Shown here: positions 25,177-33,781 of the stretch, one piece after another
How the letters are laid out: each line of letters starts with the position of its first letter
Numbering within the stretch: the stretch's first letter is position 1
DNA from: Streptomyces soli
Lineage (GTDB): Bacteria > Actinomycetota > Actinomycetes > Streptomycetales > Streptomycetaceae
Direction: 5' to 3'
NCBI RefSeq assembly: GCF_003999195.1
Contig: NZ_RJVR01000338.1
Location: 22,375 to 86,374, forward strand
Length of the DNA: 64,000 nucleotides
Made by a program: the position numbers and the translations under genes
The notes under the pieces: generated by a model
The model's input: only the letters and a program-made list of their open reading frames with translations
Databases searched by the model: none
What the model was told of the DNA's origin: nothing

Positions 25177-25600
25177 GCGCCGCCACCAGCTCGGGCAGTT
25201 GGCCGGTGGCCGCCGCCATCGCGAAGTGGTCGTGGTAGTCGCGCGATTCGACGATCAGCCCGTCGCGGACCCGGACCACCTGCACGTTGGAGACGCGGAA
25301 GGTCCGCCCGGTCGCGATGACCTGGCCCTCGTAGTCGAACTCGGCGATCACCACCTCCGGGTCGGTGGTCTCGTGAACGACCCTGTCGCCGACGACCTGG
25401 AGGGCGAAGAAGCCTTCGGCCGCCGCGAAGTGCTTGCGGATCGTCTCGTGCCCCTCGACGTGTTCGGGCTCCGGCTTGGCGAGCGGGATGTCGACGACGA
25501 CGTCCTCGGCGTACAGCTCGTAGAGCTCTGCCCAACGGCCTTCGGAGATGCGCTGGTGGAGCTGGTCGAGGACCTCGCGGGGTGAAGGGGTTGCGGGCAT
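25160..25600 (-). CDS. SnoaL-like / NTF2-fold protein
   Basis: A 146-residue single-domain protein with the cone-shaped NTF2 fold. Helical MPATPSPREVLDQLHQRISE is followed by WAELYELYAEDVVVDIPLA, and later strands include VIAEFDYEGQVIATG and NVQVVRVRDGLIVESRDYHD. Members are small enzymes such as isomerases or cyclases, or ligand binders. It overlaps the ROK kinase convergently by 17 bases and diverges from a TetR regulator, with an operator on its promoter. A resistance or detoxification role under TetR control is possible but not shown. Confidence 0.85.
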   Translation of the reverse strand: MPATPSPREVLDQLHQRISEGRWAELYELYAEDVVVDIPLAKPEPEHVEGHETIRKHFAAAEGFFALQVVGDRVVHETTDPEVVIAEFDYEGQVIATGRTFRVSNVQVVRVRDGLIVESRDYHDHFAMAAATGQLPELVAALSPQE

Positions 25601-25628
25601 GCTGGCCTCCGGGGTCCGGGATAGAATT

Positions 25629-25678
25629 GGAGTCATGACTCCGGTAACTAGATTCGGACTGACCACTCCGTTTGTCAA
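25629..25678. promoter_or_regulatory. TetR operator and SnoaL promoter
   Basis: GGAGTCATGACTCC (25629-25642) is a perfect 14-base palindrome. A second copy matching at 10 of 14 positions, GGACTGACCACTCC, lies at 25656-25669. For the leftward SnoaL gene, a consensus TTGACA is read at 25678-25673 and GAATCT at 25655-25650 (17-base spacer). The weak site therefore sits in the spacer and the strong one over the start point. The adjacent TetR protein is the obvious binder. Confidence 0.75.
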
Positions 25679-25687
25679 GGGTGACCG

Positions 25688-26257
25688 ATGACCGACACCA
25701 AGCCGCTGCGCGCCGACGCCGCCCGCAACCGCGCCCGCATCCTCGACGTCGCCGACGCGGTCTTCGCCGAGCGCGGCACCTCCGCCTCGACCGAGGAGAT
25801 CGCCAAGGCGGCGGGCGTCGGCATCGGCACCGTGTTCCGGCACTTCCCGACCAAGGAAGCGCTCCTGGAAGCGGTGTTCACCGCGCACCTGCGGCGCCTC
25901 GCGGAGCAGGCCGAGGCGTTGTCGGAGGCCAAGGACCCCGGTGAGGCCTTCTTCGGCTTCTTCGCCCTGATCGTCGAGCAGTCCGGCGCGAAACGTGCCT
26001 TCGCGAACGCCCTCACCGACGCCGGAGTCGACGTGGGCCGCGCCCACGCGGAGGGCGCAGCCGGGCTGGGGGAGGCGCTGGCGCTGCTGCTGCGACGGGC
26101 CCAGGAGGCGGGCGCCGTACGGGACGACATCGGGCTGCCCGAGCTGATGGCGGTGCTCATCGGCGCCTCGCTCGGGGCGGAGCAGGCGGGCGCGGACCCG
26201 CTGGTGCGGGCCCGCGCCCTGGGGGTGGTGATGGACGGCCTCAGGCCGCGCAGGTGA
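25688..26257 (+). CDS. TetR/AcrR-family regulator
   Basis: A 189-residue repressor with a normal TetR N-terminus: RNRARILDVADAVFAERGTS and EEIAKAAGVGIGTVFRHFPT form the helix-turn-helix (residues about 11-57). The C-terminal ligand domain is helical with no recognisable specificity. It diverges from the SnoaL-like gene over a double palindrome and so probably represses that gene in response to a small ligand. AAGGGTGA precedes ATG 25688. It overlaps the alpha-galactosidase convergently by 17 bases. Confidence 0.92.
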   Translation: MTDTKPLRADAARNRARILDVADAVFAERGTSASTEEIAKAAGVGIGTVFRHFPTKEALLEAVFTAHLRRLAEQAEALSEAKDPGEAFFGFFALIVEQSGAKRAFANALTDAGVDVGRAHAEGAAGLGEALALLLRRAQEAGAVRDDIGLPELMAVLIGASLGAEQAGADPLVRARALGVVMDGLRPRR

Positions 26258-28307
26258 TCTTGGCGTCCGCCCAGTCCGCGTGGTCGCTGTCGCCGCCGTC
26301 GCCGCCGTCGGTGACGACGAGCCGAAAGGTCTTGGCCCTGGTCAGGTCGGCGGTCAGGGCCTGCGCCGGTTCGGCGTTGGTGAGCACGCCGGTCGAGGCG
26401 ACCAGCGCGTCGTCGGCCCAGACCTGGAAGGCGACGGTGCCGTTGGCGCCCTTCTCGTCGTCCACGCCGACCTGCGCGGAGAAGGTGTCGCAGCGGGCCC
26501 CGGCGTAGTACTCGATCGTGCTGAGCGCGTGCGCCCCGAGGCCCTTGGCGTAGACCGTGCCGCCGATGGTGATCGGGTGGCCGTCGCCTGCCGCGCTCTC
26601 GCCGACGCTGGTGTCCTTCTCGACCGGCCCCCATCCGTTCGTCGCACTCATCCAGGTCAGGTCGCTGACGTACGAGGTGCCGTCAGGAGGCGGTACGACC
26701 ACGTAGGCGATGGTGGCGAGTTCGGACCGCGCCGCGTCTCCGGTGGGTGATCGGTAGGCGGCGGTGAGGGTGAGGTCGTATGCGCCGCTCGCGGTGCCGG
26801 CCGGTGCGGTGACGGTCCAGGAGGTGGTCAGCTTTCTGCCGGTGGACAGGGCGGCGGTTCTCGTGGGCGAGGTGGCCTTGACCCGCCAGCCCTGAGGGCC
26901 GCCGAGGGCGACGCTGCCGGAGATCGCCGGGGTGCGGCCCAGGTTGGTGACCGTCGTCGTCAGGGGCACCGGAGTCCCAGCCTCGACCAGGGGCGCCTCG
27001 CTGACACCGGCCTCGACGGCCGGCGGGTAGGAGGCCCAGTGGCGGTCGGCCGAGACCCGGTAGAGCACGGTGCCGTGGGCCGGGACGGTCGCGGAGACGG
27101 CGCCAGCGGTGTTGTAGTTCTTGTGTTGCCACAGGTCGCGGAGCTTGTACGCGGACCTGCCGGGCAGCCCGACGGCCGACGCGGTGGTCGCGATGTGCTG
27201 CGGCCGGCCGGTCTCGTTGAAGAGCACGACGGCACGGCTGCCGTCGGCCAGCTCCTTGCTGATCACCCAGCGGCCGTCCACGGACGACACGACTGTGCCC
27301 TGCTTGCCGAGGCTGTCCTGGTCGACCGCGATGACGTCGCGGTTGCCGATGATGTCGTACGTCGCCTGGGTGGCGCTGCGCAGGTCGGAGCCGATGAGCA
27401 GCGGGGCCGCCATGATCGACCAGAGGCTGAAGTGGCTGCGGTATTCGGTGTCCGTCATGCCGCCGTTGCCGACCTCCAGCATGTCGGGGTCGTTCCAGTG
27501 GCCGGGGCCGGCGTAGGGGGCCAGCGGGGCGTTCTGCTTGAAGATCGACAGCATGCTCGACCAGTTGTCGCTGATGTCACCGGTGGTGCGCCACAGGTTG
27601 CCGACGTCGGATGCCCAGGTCCACGGGGAGTTCGAGCCCCATTCGCAGATGCTGTAGACGATGGGGCGGCCCGTGCTTTTGGAGGCGGCGGCGAGGGCGT
27701 CGCGCATGGTGGTGTAGCGCTGAACCGCGTCCACGCCCTGGTTGTTGCAGTTGTCGTACTTGAGGTAGTCGACTCCCCAGTCCGCGAATTGCTGGGCGTC
27801 GCTGTACTCGTGCCCGAGGGCACCGGGGAAGCCTGCGTCGTTGCAGGTCTTGGTGCCGGCGCTGGTGTAGATACCCAGCTTGAGACCCTTGGCGTGGACG
27901 TAGGCGGCAACGGCCTTGATGCCGTGGGGGAATCGCACGGGGTCGGGGACCAGCTTGCCGTCGCTGTCGCGCTGCGGCAGGGCCCAGCAGTCGTCGAGGT
28001 TGACGTACTGGTAGCCGGCGGCCTTGAGACCCTTGTTGACGAAGATGTCGGCGATGCCCTCGACCATCGTCTCGTTGAACTCGGCCCGGCAGTTGGTCGA
28101 GTTCCAGTTGTTGAAGCCCATCGGCGGAGTGAGCGCGAGCCCGTTGGCGAGCTGGGGGGTCGCGTCATCGGATGTGCCGGTGGTCGTGGCGGCCGCGGCG
28201 GTCACGGGGACCGCGAGGGCCGTCGCGCAGAGCAGTGCGGCGGCCAGGATTCCGGTGACTCTTCGAGCGGCGCTTGGACTTGAGATGCGGTTATGCAGAT
28301 CGCGCAT
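26241..28307 (-). CDS. Secreted alpha-galactosidase, GH27 with C-terminal NPCBM domain
   Basis: A 688-residue exported glycosidase. A signal peptide (about 1-40) has a twin basic start and an Ala-rich end, and the barrel begins PPMGFNNWNSTNCRAEFNET. The nucleophile Asp185 is in VDYLKYDNCNNQG, and Asp247 in TTGDISDNWSSM is the likely acid/base. A beta-sandwich follows, then an NEW3/CARDB-like domain (about 440-540), then NPCBM, which binds galactose-type sugars (SYVSDLTWMSATNGWGPVEK opens it). It releases alpha-linked galactose from plant oligosaccharides. ATG 28307 has GGAGG upstream; ATG 28349 is the alternative. Confidence 0.94.
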   Translation of the reverse strand: MRDLHNRISSPSAARRVTGILAAALLCATALAVPVTAAAATTTGTSDDATPQLANGLALTPPMGFNNWNSTNCRAEFNETMVEGIADIFVNKGLKAAGYQYVNLDDCWALPQRDSDGKLVPDPVRFPHGIKAVAAYVHAKGLKLGIYTSAGTKTCNDAGFPGALGHEYSDAQQFADWGVDYLKYDNCNNQGVDAVQRYTTMRDALAAASKSTGRPIVYSICEWGSNSPWTWASDVGNLWRTTGDISDNWSSMLSIFKQNAPLAPYAGPGHWNDPDMLEVGNGGMTDTEYRSHFSLWSIMAAPLLIGSDLRSATQATYDIIGNRDVIAVDQDSLGKQGTVVSSVDGRWVISKELADGSRAVVLFNETGRPQHIATTASAVGLPGRSAYKLRDLWQHKNYNTAGAVSATVPAHGTVLYRVSADRHWASYPPAVEAGVSEAPLVEAGTPVPLTTTVTNLGRTPAISGSVALGGPQGWRVKATSPTRTAALSTGRKLTTSWTVTAPAGTASGAYDLTLTAAYRSPTGDAARSELATIAYVVVPPPDGTSYVSDLTWMSATNGWGPVEKDTSVGESAAGDGHPITIGGTVYAKGLGAHALSTIEYYAGARCDTFSAQVGVDDEKGANGTVAFQVWADDALVASTGVLTNAEPAQALTADLTRAKTFRLVVTDGGDGGDSDHADWADAKITCAA

Positions 28308-28463
28308 GGGTTCCGGTGCCTCCGTCCTCGCAGGATTACGGAACGTCATGTCCCTGTCATACGTACGATCGCTTACGGTAGATGCTGTTGGAGGTTGTTG
28401 GAAGAGGTCGGTGGCAACTGTTCGATATCCCGCAGAACCCTTGACAACCTGCCCTGTTGAGGC

Positions 28464-28477
28464 TGAGAGCGCTTTGT
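28464..28477. promoter_or_regulatory. Possible LacI-type site upstream of alpha-galactosidase
   Basis: TGAGAGCGCTTTGT has an AGCGCT core and one good half-site, resembling Streptomyces LacI-family boxes of the TGGGAGCGCTCCCA kind. It lies 157 bases upstream of the GH27 start in a 298-base interval otherwise without recognised features. It is imperfect and could be coincidental. Confidence 0.3.
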
Positions 28478-28605
28478 TCGCGTTCGATTGTGTGTAGTTG
28501 GCTGTGACGGGGGTTGACCCCCTGCTGACCCCCTGAAAGGGCCGTCGCGTTTGCCGCAGGCGATGATCCGGGCAATTCGTAGGGGGCTACGGAAGAGGGG
28601 GCACC

Positions 28606-29643
28606 GTGATCGTCTGGCTCAACGGCACCTTCGGCGCGGGCAAGACCAGCGCGGCACGCGAACTGCTAGATCTGCTACCGGGCAGCCTGCTCTACGAGCC
28701 GGAACTCATCGGCAGCGGGCTGCGGTTGCTGCTACCGGAGAAGCGGCTCGGGGAGGTCTCGGACTACCAGGACCTGCCGTCCTGGCGGCGGCTCGTCGTC
28801 GACACGGCCGCAGCTCTGCTGAGCGAGGTCGGCGGCCCGCTCATCGTGCCGATGACGCTGCTGCGGCAGGACTACCGCGATGAGATCTTCGGCGGCCTCT
28901 CCTCCCGGCGGATACCGGTGCGGCATGTGCTGCTGCACGCTGAGGAAACGATCCTGCGCGACCGAATCGCCCAGCGCGGGGACTTCCCCGGCGACCCCGA
29001 GGCCAGCGCCTCCGTACGTAGCTGGTGTCTGGGCCACCTCGCCGCCTACACGGAGGCGCTGCCCTGGATCACCGCCGACGCGCACGTCATCGACACGGGC
29101 GCGCTCGACTCGCGGCAGACCGCAGAACGGATCGCCGAGGCGGTCCGGGCGGGGGAGGGGGCCTGCGACATCGTGCAGACCCCCGAGCCGACCGCCGAGA
29201 CGCTGGCGGCCGGAGTGCTGCTCTTCGACGAGCACGACCGGGTGCTGCTCGTCGACCCGACCTACAAGCCCGGCTGGGAGTTCCCCGGCGGTGTCGTCGA
29301 GCGCGGGGAGCCCCCGGCGCGGGCCGGCATGCGTGAGGTCGCCGAGGAGCTCGGCCTCGAACTCCCCACCGTCCCCCGGCTCCTGGTCGTCGACTGGGAA
29401 TCGCCCAACCCGCCCGGCTACGGCGGCCTCCGCCTGCTCTTCGACGGCGGCCGCCTGCGCGCCGCCGACGCCGAACGCCTCCTGCTGCCCGGCGCCGAGC
29501 TGCGCGGCTGGCGCTTCGCCACCGAGGACGAGGCCGCCTCGATGCTCCCCCCGGTACGGCTCTCCCGCCTCCGCTGGGCCCTGCGCGCCCGCGAGCGCGC
29601 CACCGTCCTCAACCTCGAAGCCGGCGTCCCGGTCGGCGGCTAG
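28606..29643 (+). CDS. Fusion of a TmrB-like P-loop protein and a Nudix hydrolase
   Basis: A 345-residue two-domain protein. Residues 1-185 resemble TmrB-type nucleotide-binding proteins: MIVWLNGTFGAGKT (Walker A 7-14), then IVPMTLLRQDYRDEIF and HVLLHAEETILRDRI. Residues 195-335 are a Nudix domain with a complete box: Gly229, Glu235, Arg243-Glu244, Glu247-Glu248, Gly250. TmrB gives tunicamycin resistance in Bacillus; Nudix enzymes cleave nucleoside diphosphate derivatives. Together they could phosphorylate or sequester and then hydrolyse a nucleoside-type compound, but this is inference. GGAAGAGGGGG precedes the GTG-ATC start region. Both domains look intact. Confidence 0.85.
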   Translation: MIVWLNGTFGAGKTSAARELLDLLPGSLLYEPELIGSGLRLLLPEKRLGEVSDYQDLPSWRRLVVDTAAALLSEVGGPLIVPMTLLRQDYRDEIFGGLSSRRIPVRHVLLHAEETILRDRIAQRGDFPGDPEASASVRSWCLGHLAAYTEALPWITADAHVIDTGALDSRQTAERIAEAVRAGEGACDIVQTPEPTAETLAAGVLLFDEHDRVLLVDPTYKPGWEFPGGVVERGEPPARAGMREVAEELGLELPTVPRLLVVDWESPNPPGYGGLRLLFDGGRLRAADAERLLLPGAELRGWRFATEDEAASMLPPVRLSRLRWALRARERATVLNLEAGVPVGG

Positions 29644-29751
29644 GGCGACGCGCCCGTCCGGGGCGCCATGTGCTGGACCGTGGACCGACCCCTGGACGTC
29701 TTTCGGCGTGGATCTGGCTCCCCGGATCGCCGACCTCGATCGGAGGGAGGG

Positions 29752-30076
29752 TCAGATGCCGCGGCCTCGGTCGACGCAGACGGCGTAGACGGTGATGCCA
29801 CCGGTGCCGTTCGAGAACCCGACACCCATCCATCCCTGGCCGTCGGCGGTGGGGTAACTGCCCTGCACAACACCGACGGGCACCAGGACGCCGCCGCCGG
29901 TGACCCTCTTGCGGCTGGGGCACGGGGCGGTCTGCGGTGTGCCGTTGGCTGCGGTGGGGAACACCTTTGTGACGATCTGGTAGCCGCGGAGGCCTCCGTC
30001 GCCACCCCGGCCGTCGTTGCTGTCGGCAGCTTGGGCGCCGTTTGCGGCGATAGTGCCGTTGGCGGGACGCGTGTCA
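29752..30076 (-). pseudogene. C-terminal remnant of a collagen-like secreted protein
   Basis: The readable part runs GLRGYQIVTKVFPTAANGTP, then KRVTGGGVLVPVGVVQGSYP and GWMGVGFSNGTGGITVYAVC, ending a few residues later. This VTGGG/SYP/TVYAxC pattern is the C-terminal domain seen behind collagen-like or triple-helix repeats in Streptomyces secreted proteins. Only a short, corrupted repeat-like stretch (ANGTIAANGAQAADSND) precedes it, and no signal peptide or start is credible. It may instead be a very short intact gene, but truncation is more likely. Confidence 0.5.
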
Positions 30077-30107
30077 TGCGCCTGGGCCAGGCCGTGCCAG
30101 CAACTTG

Positions 30108-30130
30108 GGTGAACTGCCTCGCAGTTCACC
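30108..30130. repeat. Perfect 10-bp inverted repeat
   Basis: GGTGAACTGC (30108-30117) and GCAGTTCACC (30121-30130) flank CTC. The stem is perfect with a three-base loop. It lies in the eroded interval upstream of the collagen-like remnant. It could be an operator, a transposon-end relic or a terminator reading rightwards; no T-tract follows. Confidence 0.7.
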
Positions 30131-30253
30131 CCCTCCTGACCGCGCTCGCCTACCTCCGCCTGCCCTGATAGGGACCAGGGCAACAGGCTGCGCATGCAGC
30201 CCGCCACTTCCCGGGACGGCCAACCAGGCCGATCAGCGACTGCTAAAACACGG

Positions 30254-31624
30254 CTAGGCCTTGGACGCCGCGTAGTTCTGCAAGAACAGCGCCTCCGCGA
30301 GGGACAGCTTCTCCAGCTCTTCCGGGGAGACGCTCTCGTTCACGGCGTGGATCCGCGCTTCGGGCTCGCTGAGGCCGATCAGCAGGATCTCCGCCTCCGG
30401 GTAGAGCGTGGCGAGGGTGTTGCAGAGCGGGATGGAGCCGCCCTGGCCGGCGACCTGCAGGTCCGTGCCGTAGGCGGCGTGCATGGCATCGGCCATGGCG
30501 ACGTAGGCGGGGCTGGAGGTGTCGGCGCGGAACGCCTGGCCGCTGCCGCGCTGGGTCACCTCGACGTGGGCACCCCAGGGGGCCGCCGCCTCGAGGTGGG
30601 CGGCGAGCAGCTTGGCGGCCTCCTGGGCGTCGACGCCCGGCGGGACGCGCAGGCTCACCAGGGCACCCGCGCGGGCCTGGACGGACGGGGTCGCGCCGAC
30701 GACCGGCGGGGCGTCGATGCCGAGCACGCTGACCGCGGGCCGGGCCCACAGCCGGTCGGCGATGGTGCCGGCGCCGACCAGGCCGACGCCGTCCAGGACC
30801 CTTGCGTCGCCCCGGAAGTCGTCCTCCGGGTACTGCAGGCCCTGCCAGGCCTCGTCGGCGGCCAGCCCGTCGACCGTGGTCGCGCCGGTCTCGTCGCGCA
30901 GCGAGTCGAGGATCCGGATCAGGGCGGCGAGCGCGTCGGGGGCCGCGCCGCCGAACTGCCCGGAGTGCAGATTGCCCTCAAGCGTGCTGACCTGCACCTC
31001 GACCAGCGTCATGCCGCGCAGCGTCGCCGTGACCGTCGGCAGGCCGAGCCGGAAGTTGCCGGTGTCGCCGATGACGATCGTGTCCGCCGTGAGCAGCTCG
31101 GGGTGGCTTTCGGCGTAGCGCTCCAGACCGCCGGTGCCCTGCTCCTCCGAGCCCTCCACGATGACCTTGACGTTCACCGGCACCCCGCCCTGCGCGCGCA
31201 GCGCCCGGAGCGCGGTCAGGTGCATGATGAGGCCGCCCTTGCAGTCGGCGGCACCCCGCGCGTACCAGCGGCCGTCGCGCTCGGTCAGCTCGAAGGGAGG
31301 GGAGAGCCAGGCCGCCTCGTCCAGCGGCGGCTGCACGTCGTAGTGCGCGTACAGCAGCACCGTGGGCGCCCCCTCGGGGCCCACCAGGTACCCGTACACC
31401 GACTGCGTGCCGTCCGGGGTGTCGAGGACCGCCACGTCTTGGAAGCCCTCGGTCTCCAGCACCTCCGCGACCCAGCGGGCGGCGTCCTCGCACTCGCTCT
31501 TCGGGAACTGCCGGGGGTCCGCGACCGACCGGTACGAAACGAGCTCGGCGAGCTCGGTACGTGCCCGTGGCATCAGCGCGGCGACGGTCGCCGCGAGGGG
31601 GGCGGCGGACGGGACGGCGGACAT
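30254..31624 (-). CDS. M20-family dipeptidase/metallopeptidase
   Basis: A 456-residue cytosolic zinc peptidase of the carnosinase-like M20 group. Zinc ligands and catalytic residues are recognisable: LLYAHYDVQPP (His, Asp), GAADCKGG (bridging Asp), VEGSEEQGTGG (catalytic and ligand Glu), VIGDTGN (Asp) and ARIHAVNES (last His). The dimerisation domain spans about 190-350 with EVQVSTLEGNLHSGQFGG. Substrates are probably dipeptides. ATG 31624 has a clear AAGGAG binding site; the frame upstream to 31714 is not family-like. Transcription runs towards the eroded interval. Confidence 0.93.
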   Translation of the reverse strand: MSAVPSAAPLAATVAALMPRARTELAELVSYRSVADPRQFPKSECEDAARWVAEVLETEGFQDVAVLDTPDGTQSVYGYLVGPEGAPTVLLYAHYDVQPPLDEAAWLSPPFELTERDGRWYARGAADCKGGLIMHLTALRALRAQGGVPVNVKVIVEGSEEQGTGGLERYAESHPELLTADTIVIGDTGNFRLGLPTVTATLRGMTLVEVQVSTLEGNLHSGQFGGAAPDALAALIRILDSLRDETGATTVDGLAADEAWQGLQYPEDDFRGDARVLDGVGLVGAGTIADRLWARPAVSVLGIDAPPVVGATPSVQARAGALVSLRVPPGVDAQEAAKLLAAHLEAAAPWGAHVEVTQRGSGQAFRADTSSPAYVAMADAMHAAYGTDLQVAGQGGSIPLCNTLATLYPEAEILLIGLSEPEARIHAVNESVSPEELEKLSLAEALFLQNYAASKA

Positions 31625-31781
31625 GAGCGCTCCTTGTGGGTGCGGCCTGCGAACGCGTTGTTCGTGGTTACGGTGGGTCGTGCTCGATGGTGCCACAGGC
31701 GGACCACTCAGCAACGCGCAATAGGATGCGGCTGAGCAGGGGCGACGGCAGTCGGCGGGTCGATCGGGAGCGGACGGATAC

Positions 31782-33011
31782 GTGAGCAGCGAGCAAGGGG
31801 CGCAGGACAGCGGTTCGGCGGACGAAGCCGGGCAGGAGGCGGTCTGGGACGTCGTCGTGGTCGGCGCGGGTCCCGCCGGGGCCTCGGCGGCCTATGCGGC
31901 GGCGACCGCGGGGCGCCGGGTACTGCTGCTGGAGAAGGCTGAGCTGCCCCGCTACAAGACCTGCGGCGGCGGCATCATCGGCCCGTCCCGGGACGCGCTG
32001 CCGCCCGGGTTCGAGCTCCCGCTGCGCGACCGGGTGCACGCGGTGACCTTCAGCCTCAACGGGAGGCTGGTCCGTACCAAGCGCTCCCGGCAGATGCTCT
32101 TCGGGCTCATCAACCGCCCGGAGTTCGACGCCGGCCTCGTGGAGGCGGCTCAGCGCGCCGGGGCCCAGCTCCGGACCGGCACGGCCGTCTCCCGGGTCGA
32201 GCAGCACGGCACGGCCGTCCCGGACCGGCGCACCGTCGCGGTGGTCCTGAGCGACGGCGAGACCGTACTCGCCCGGGCGGTGGTCGGCGCGGATGGCAGC
32301 GCCAGCCGGATAGGCGCCCACGTCGGCGTCAAGCTGGCCCAGGTCGACCTGGGCCTGGAGGCCGAGATCCCGGTGCCGCCGGAGGTGGCCGAGGACTGGG
32401 CGGGCCGGGTGCTCATCGACTGGGGCCCGCTGCCCGGCAGTTACGGCTGGGTCTTCCCCAAGGGCGACTCGCTCACGGTCGGGGTCATCTCGGCCCGGGG
32501 CGAGGGCGGCGCGACCAAGCGCTATCTGGACGACTTCATCGCCCGCCTCGGCCTCGCCGGCTTCGAGCCGAGCATCTCCTCCGGCCATCTGACCCGCTGC
32601 CGTTCCGACGACTCCCCGCTGTCCCGGGGCCGGGTGCTGGTCTGCGGTGACGCGGCGGGCCTGCTGGAGCCGTGGACCCGCGAGGGCATCTCGTACGCGC
32701 TGCGCTCCGGCCGGCTGGCGGGGGAGTGGGCGGTCCGTATCTCCGAGGCGCACGACGCGGTGGACGCCCGCCGCCAGGCGCTCAACTACGCCTTCGCGGT
32801 CAAGGCAGGACTCGGCGTGGAGATGGGCGTGGGGCGGCGGATGATGGCCCTGTTCGAGAAACGCCCGGGGCTGCTGCATGCCGTGCTCACCACCTTTCCG
32901 CCCGCGTGGAACGCTTTCGCCAAGATCGTGCGGGGTTCCAGTTCGCTCGCCGAACTGGTGCGGACCCACCCGCTGGCCCGTCGTGCGCTGTCGGCCGTGG
33001 ACCGGCCGTGA
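31782..33011 (+). CDS. FAD-dependent geranylgeranyl reductase family protein
   Basis: A 409-residue flavoprotein. The FAD-binding Rossmann motif VVVVGAGPAGASAAYAAA is near residues 25-42. It is followed by LPRYKTCGGGI, typical of the geranylgeranyl reductase group, and VVGADGSASRIGAHVGV. CGDAAGLLEPWTREGISYAL near residue 290 is the second FAD motif. In actinobacteria such enzymes saturate the isoprene side chain of menaquinone or other polyprenyl groups. It is not near other terpene genes, so a quinone role is the safer guess. GAGCGGACGGA precedes GTG 31782. Confidence 0.9.
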   Translation: MSSEQGAQDSGSADEAGQEAVWDVVVVGAGPAGASAAYAAATAGRRVLLLEKAELPRYKTCGGGIIGPSRDALPPGFELPLRDRVHAVTFSLNGRLVRTKRSRQMLFGLINRPEFDAGLVEAAQRAGAQLRTGTAVSRVEQHGTAVPDRRTVAVVLSDGETVLARAVVGADGSASRIGAHVGVKLAQVDLGLEAEIPVPPEVAEDWAGRVLIDWGPLPGSYGWVFPKGDSLTVGVISARGEGGATKRYLDDFIARLGLAGFEPSISSGHLTRCRSDDSPLSRGRVLVCGDAAGLLEPWTREGISYALRSGRLAGEWAVRISEAHDAVDARRQALNYAFAVKAGLGVEMGVGRRMMALFEKRPGLLHAVLTTFPPAWNAFAKIVRGSSSLAELVRTHPLARRALSAVDRP

Positions 33012-33124
33012 CCTGCTGACAGTCACCGCCAGCCGCGAGCGGCCAACCGTGACAGAGCTGTGGCAATAACCCCTCTTAGAAGGCCAGTTCGGGGGCACAC
33101 ACCTTCCAGGAGGTGCCGAAACCC

Positions 33125-33781
33125 ATGCCCGTACGTAACGACGCCGGCCGGATGCCCTGGTGGGCCCGGCTCGCCGCCGGACTGCTCGTGCTCGCCGGAC
33201 TGCTTGTTCTTGTCGCCAAGGCCGACCTGATCCCGGGTCTGCCCAATCCCTTTGCCGAGACGACCAAGGACCGCAGCGGCCCTGTGGTGCTCAAGTCAAT
33301 CAAGGACATGAGCCGTTTCGAGGGTGCCAGTGGGAACTTCCAGGTCATCGTGGACCTGCAGAAGGACGCCACATTCCTCCCCGACGCGGTGCGCGGAAGG
33401 CGCACTCTCTACGTCGGCGCCGGCAGCGTCAATGCCTACGTTGAGTTCGGAAATCTCAGCGACAACGCGGTCAAGGTCTCCGACGACCGCACCTCCGCGA
33501 CCATCAAGCTGCCGCACGCCAACCTGGAGCGCACCTCGCTCGACCCCAAGCGCTCCTACGTCGTCGCCCAACAGCGCGGCTTCTTCGACCGGATCTCCGA
33601 CTTCTTCTCGTCGATTCCCGATCAGCAGCAGGAGCAGGTGCAGTCGCTCGCGGCGGACAAGATCCAGGCCGCCGCGAAGGACAGCGGGCTCGGCAGCCGC
33701 GCCGAGGCCAACACCCGCGCCATGCTCCAGCAACTGCTGACCTCGCTGGGCTTCACCAAGGTGACGGTGACCTTCAGCTGA
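33125..33781 (+). CDS. DUF4230-type membrane-anchored protein
   Basis: A 218-residue protein with one N-terminal membrane helix (about residues 12-32, after MPWWARL) and an extracytoplasmic domain. VLKSIKDMSRFEGASGNFQV and TLYVGAGSVNAYVEFGNL match the DUF4230 pattern, and the C-terminus ends in a charged helix and GFTKVTVTFS. No enzymatic motif is seen and the role is unknown. AGGAGG (33108-33113) supports ATG 33125 rather than GTG 33113, which overlaps that site. Its end overlaps the deazaflavin-dependent enzyme convergently by eight bases. Confidence 0.82.
   Translation: MPVRNDAGRMPWWARLAAGLLVLAGLLVLVAKADLIPGLPNPFAETTKDRSGPVVLKSIKDMSRFEGASGNFQVIVDLQKDATFLPDAVRGRRTLYVGAGSVNAYVEFGNLSDNAVKVSDDRTSATIKLPHANLERTSLDPKRSYVVAQQRGFFDRISDFFSSIPDQQQEQVQSLAADKIQAAAKDSGLGSRAEANTRAMLQQLLTSLGFTKVTVTFS

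Larger units (their letters stand above)
29644..30253. other. 610-base interval with a degraded gene and an inverted repeat
   Basis: Between the Nudix fusion and the M20 peptidase no complete gene is evident. On the minus strand a C-terminal remnant of a collagen-like extracellular protein is readable (29752-30076). A perfect 10-bp inverted repeat is at 30108-30130. The plus-strand ORF here is antisense shadow. The region looks like eroded accessory DNA. Confidence 0.55.

Noticed and set aside
31782..33011. Terpene or carotenoid biosynthetic cluster around the geranylgeranyl reductase family gene
   Set aside because: No prenyltransferase, cyclase or synthase is nearby; a single reductase does not define a cluster.
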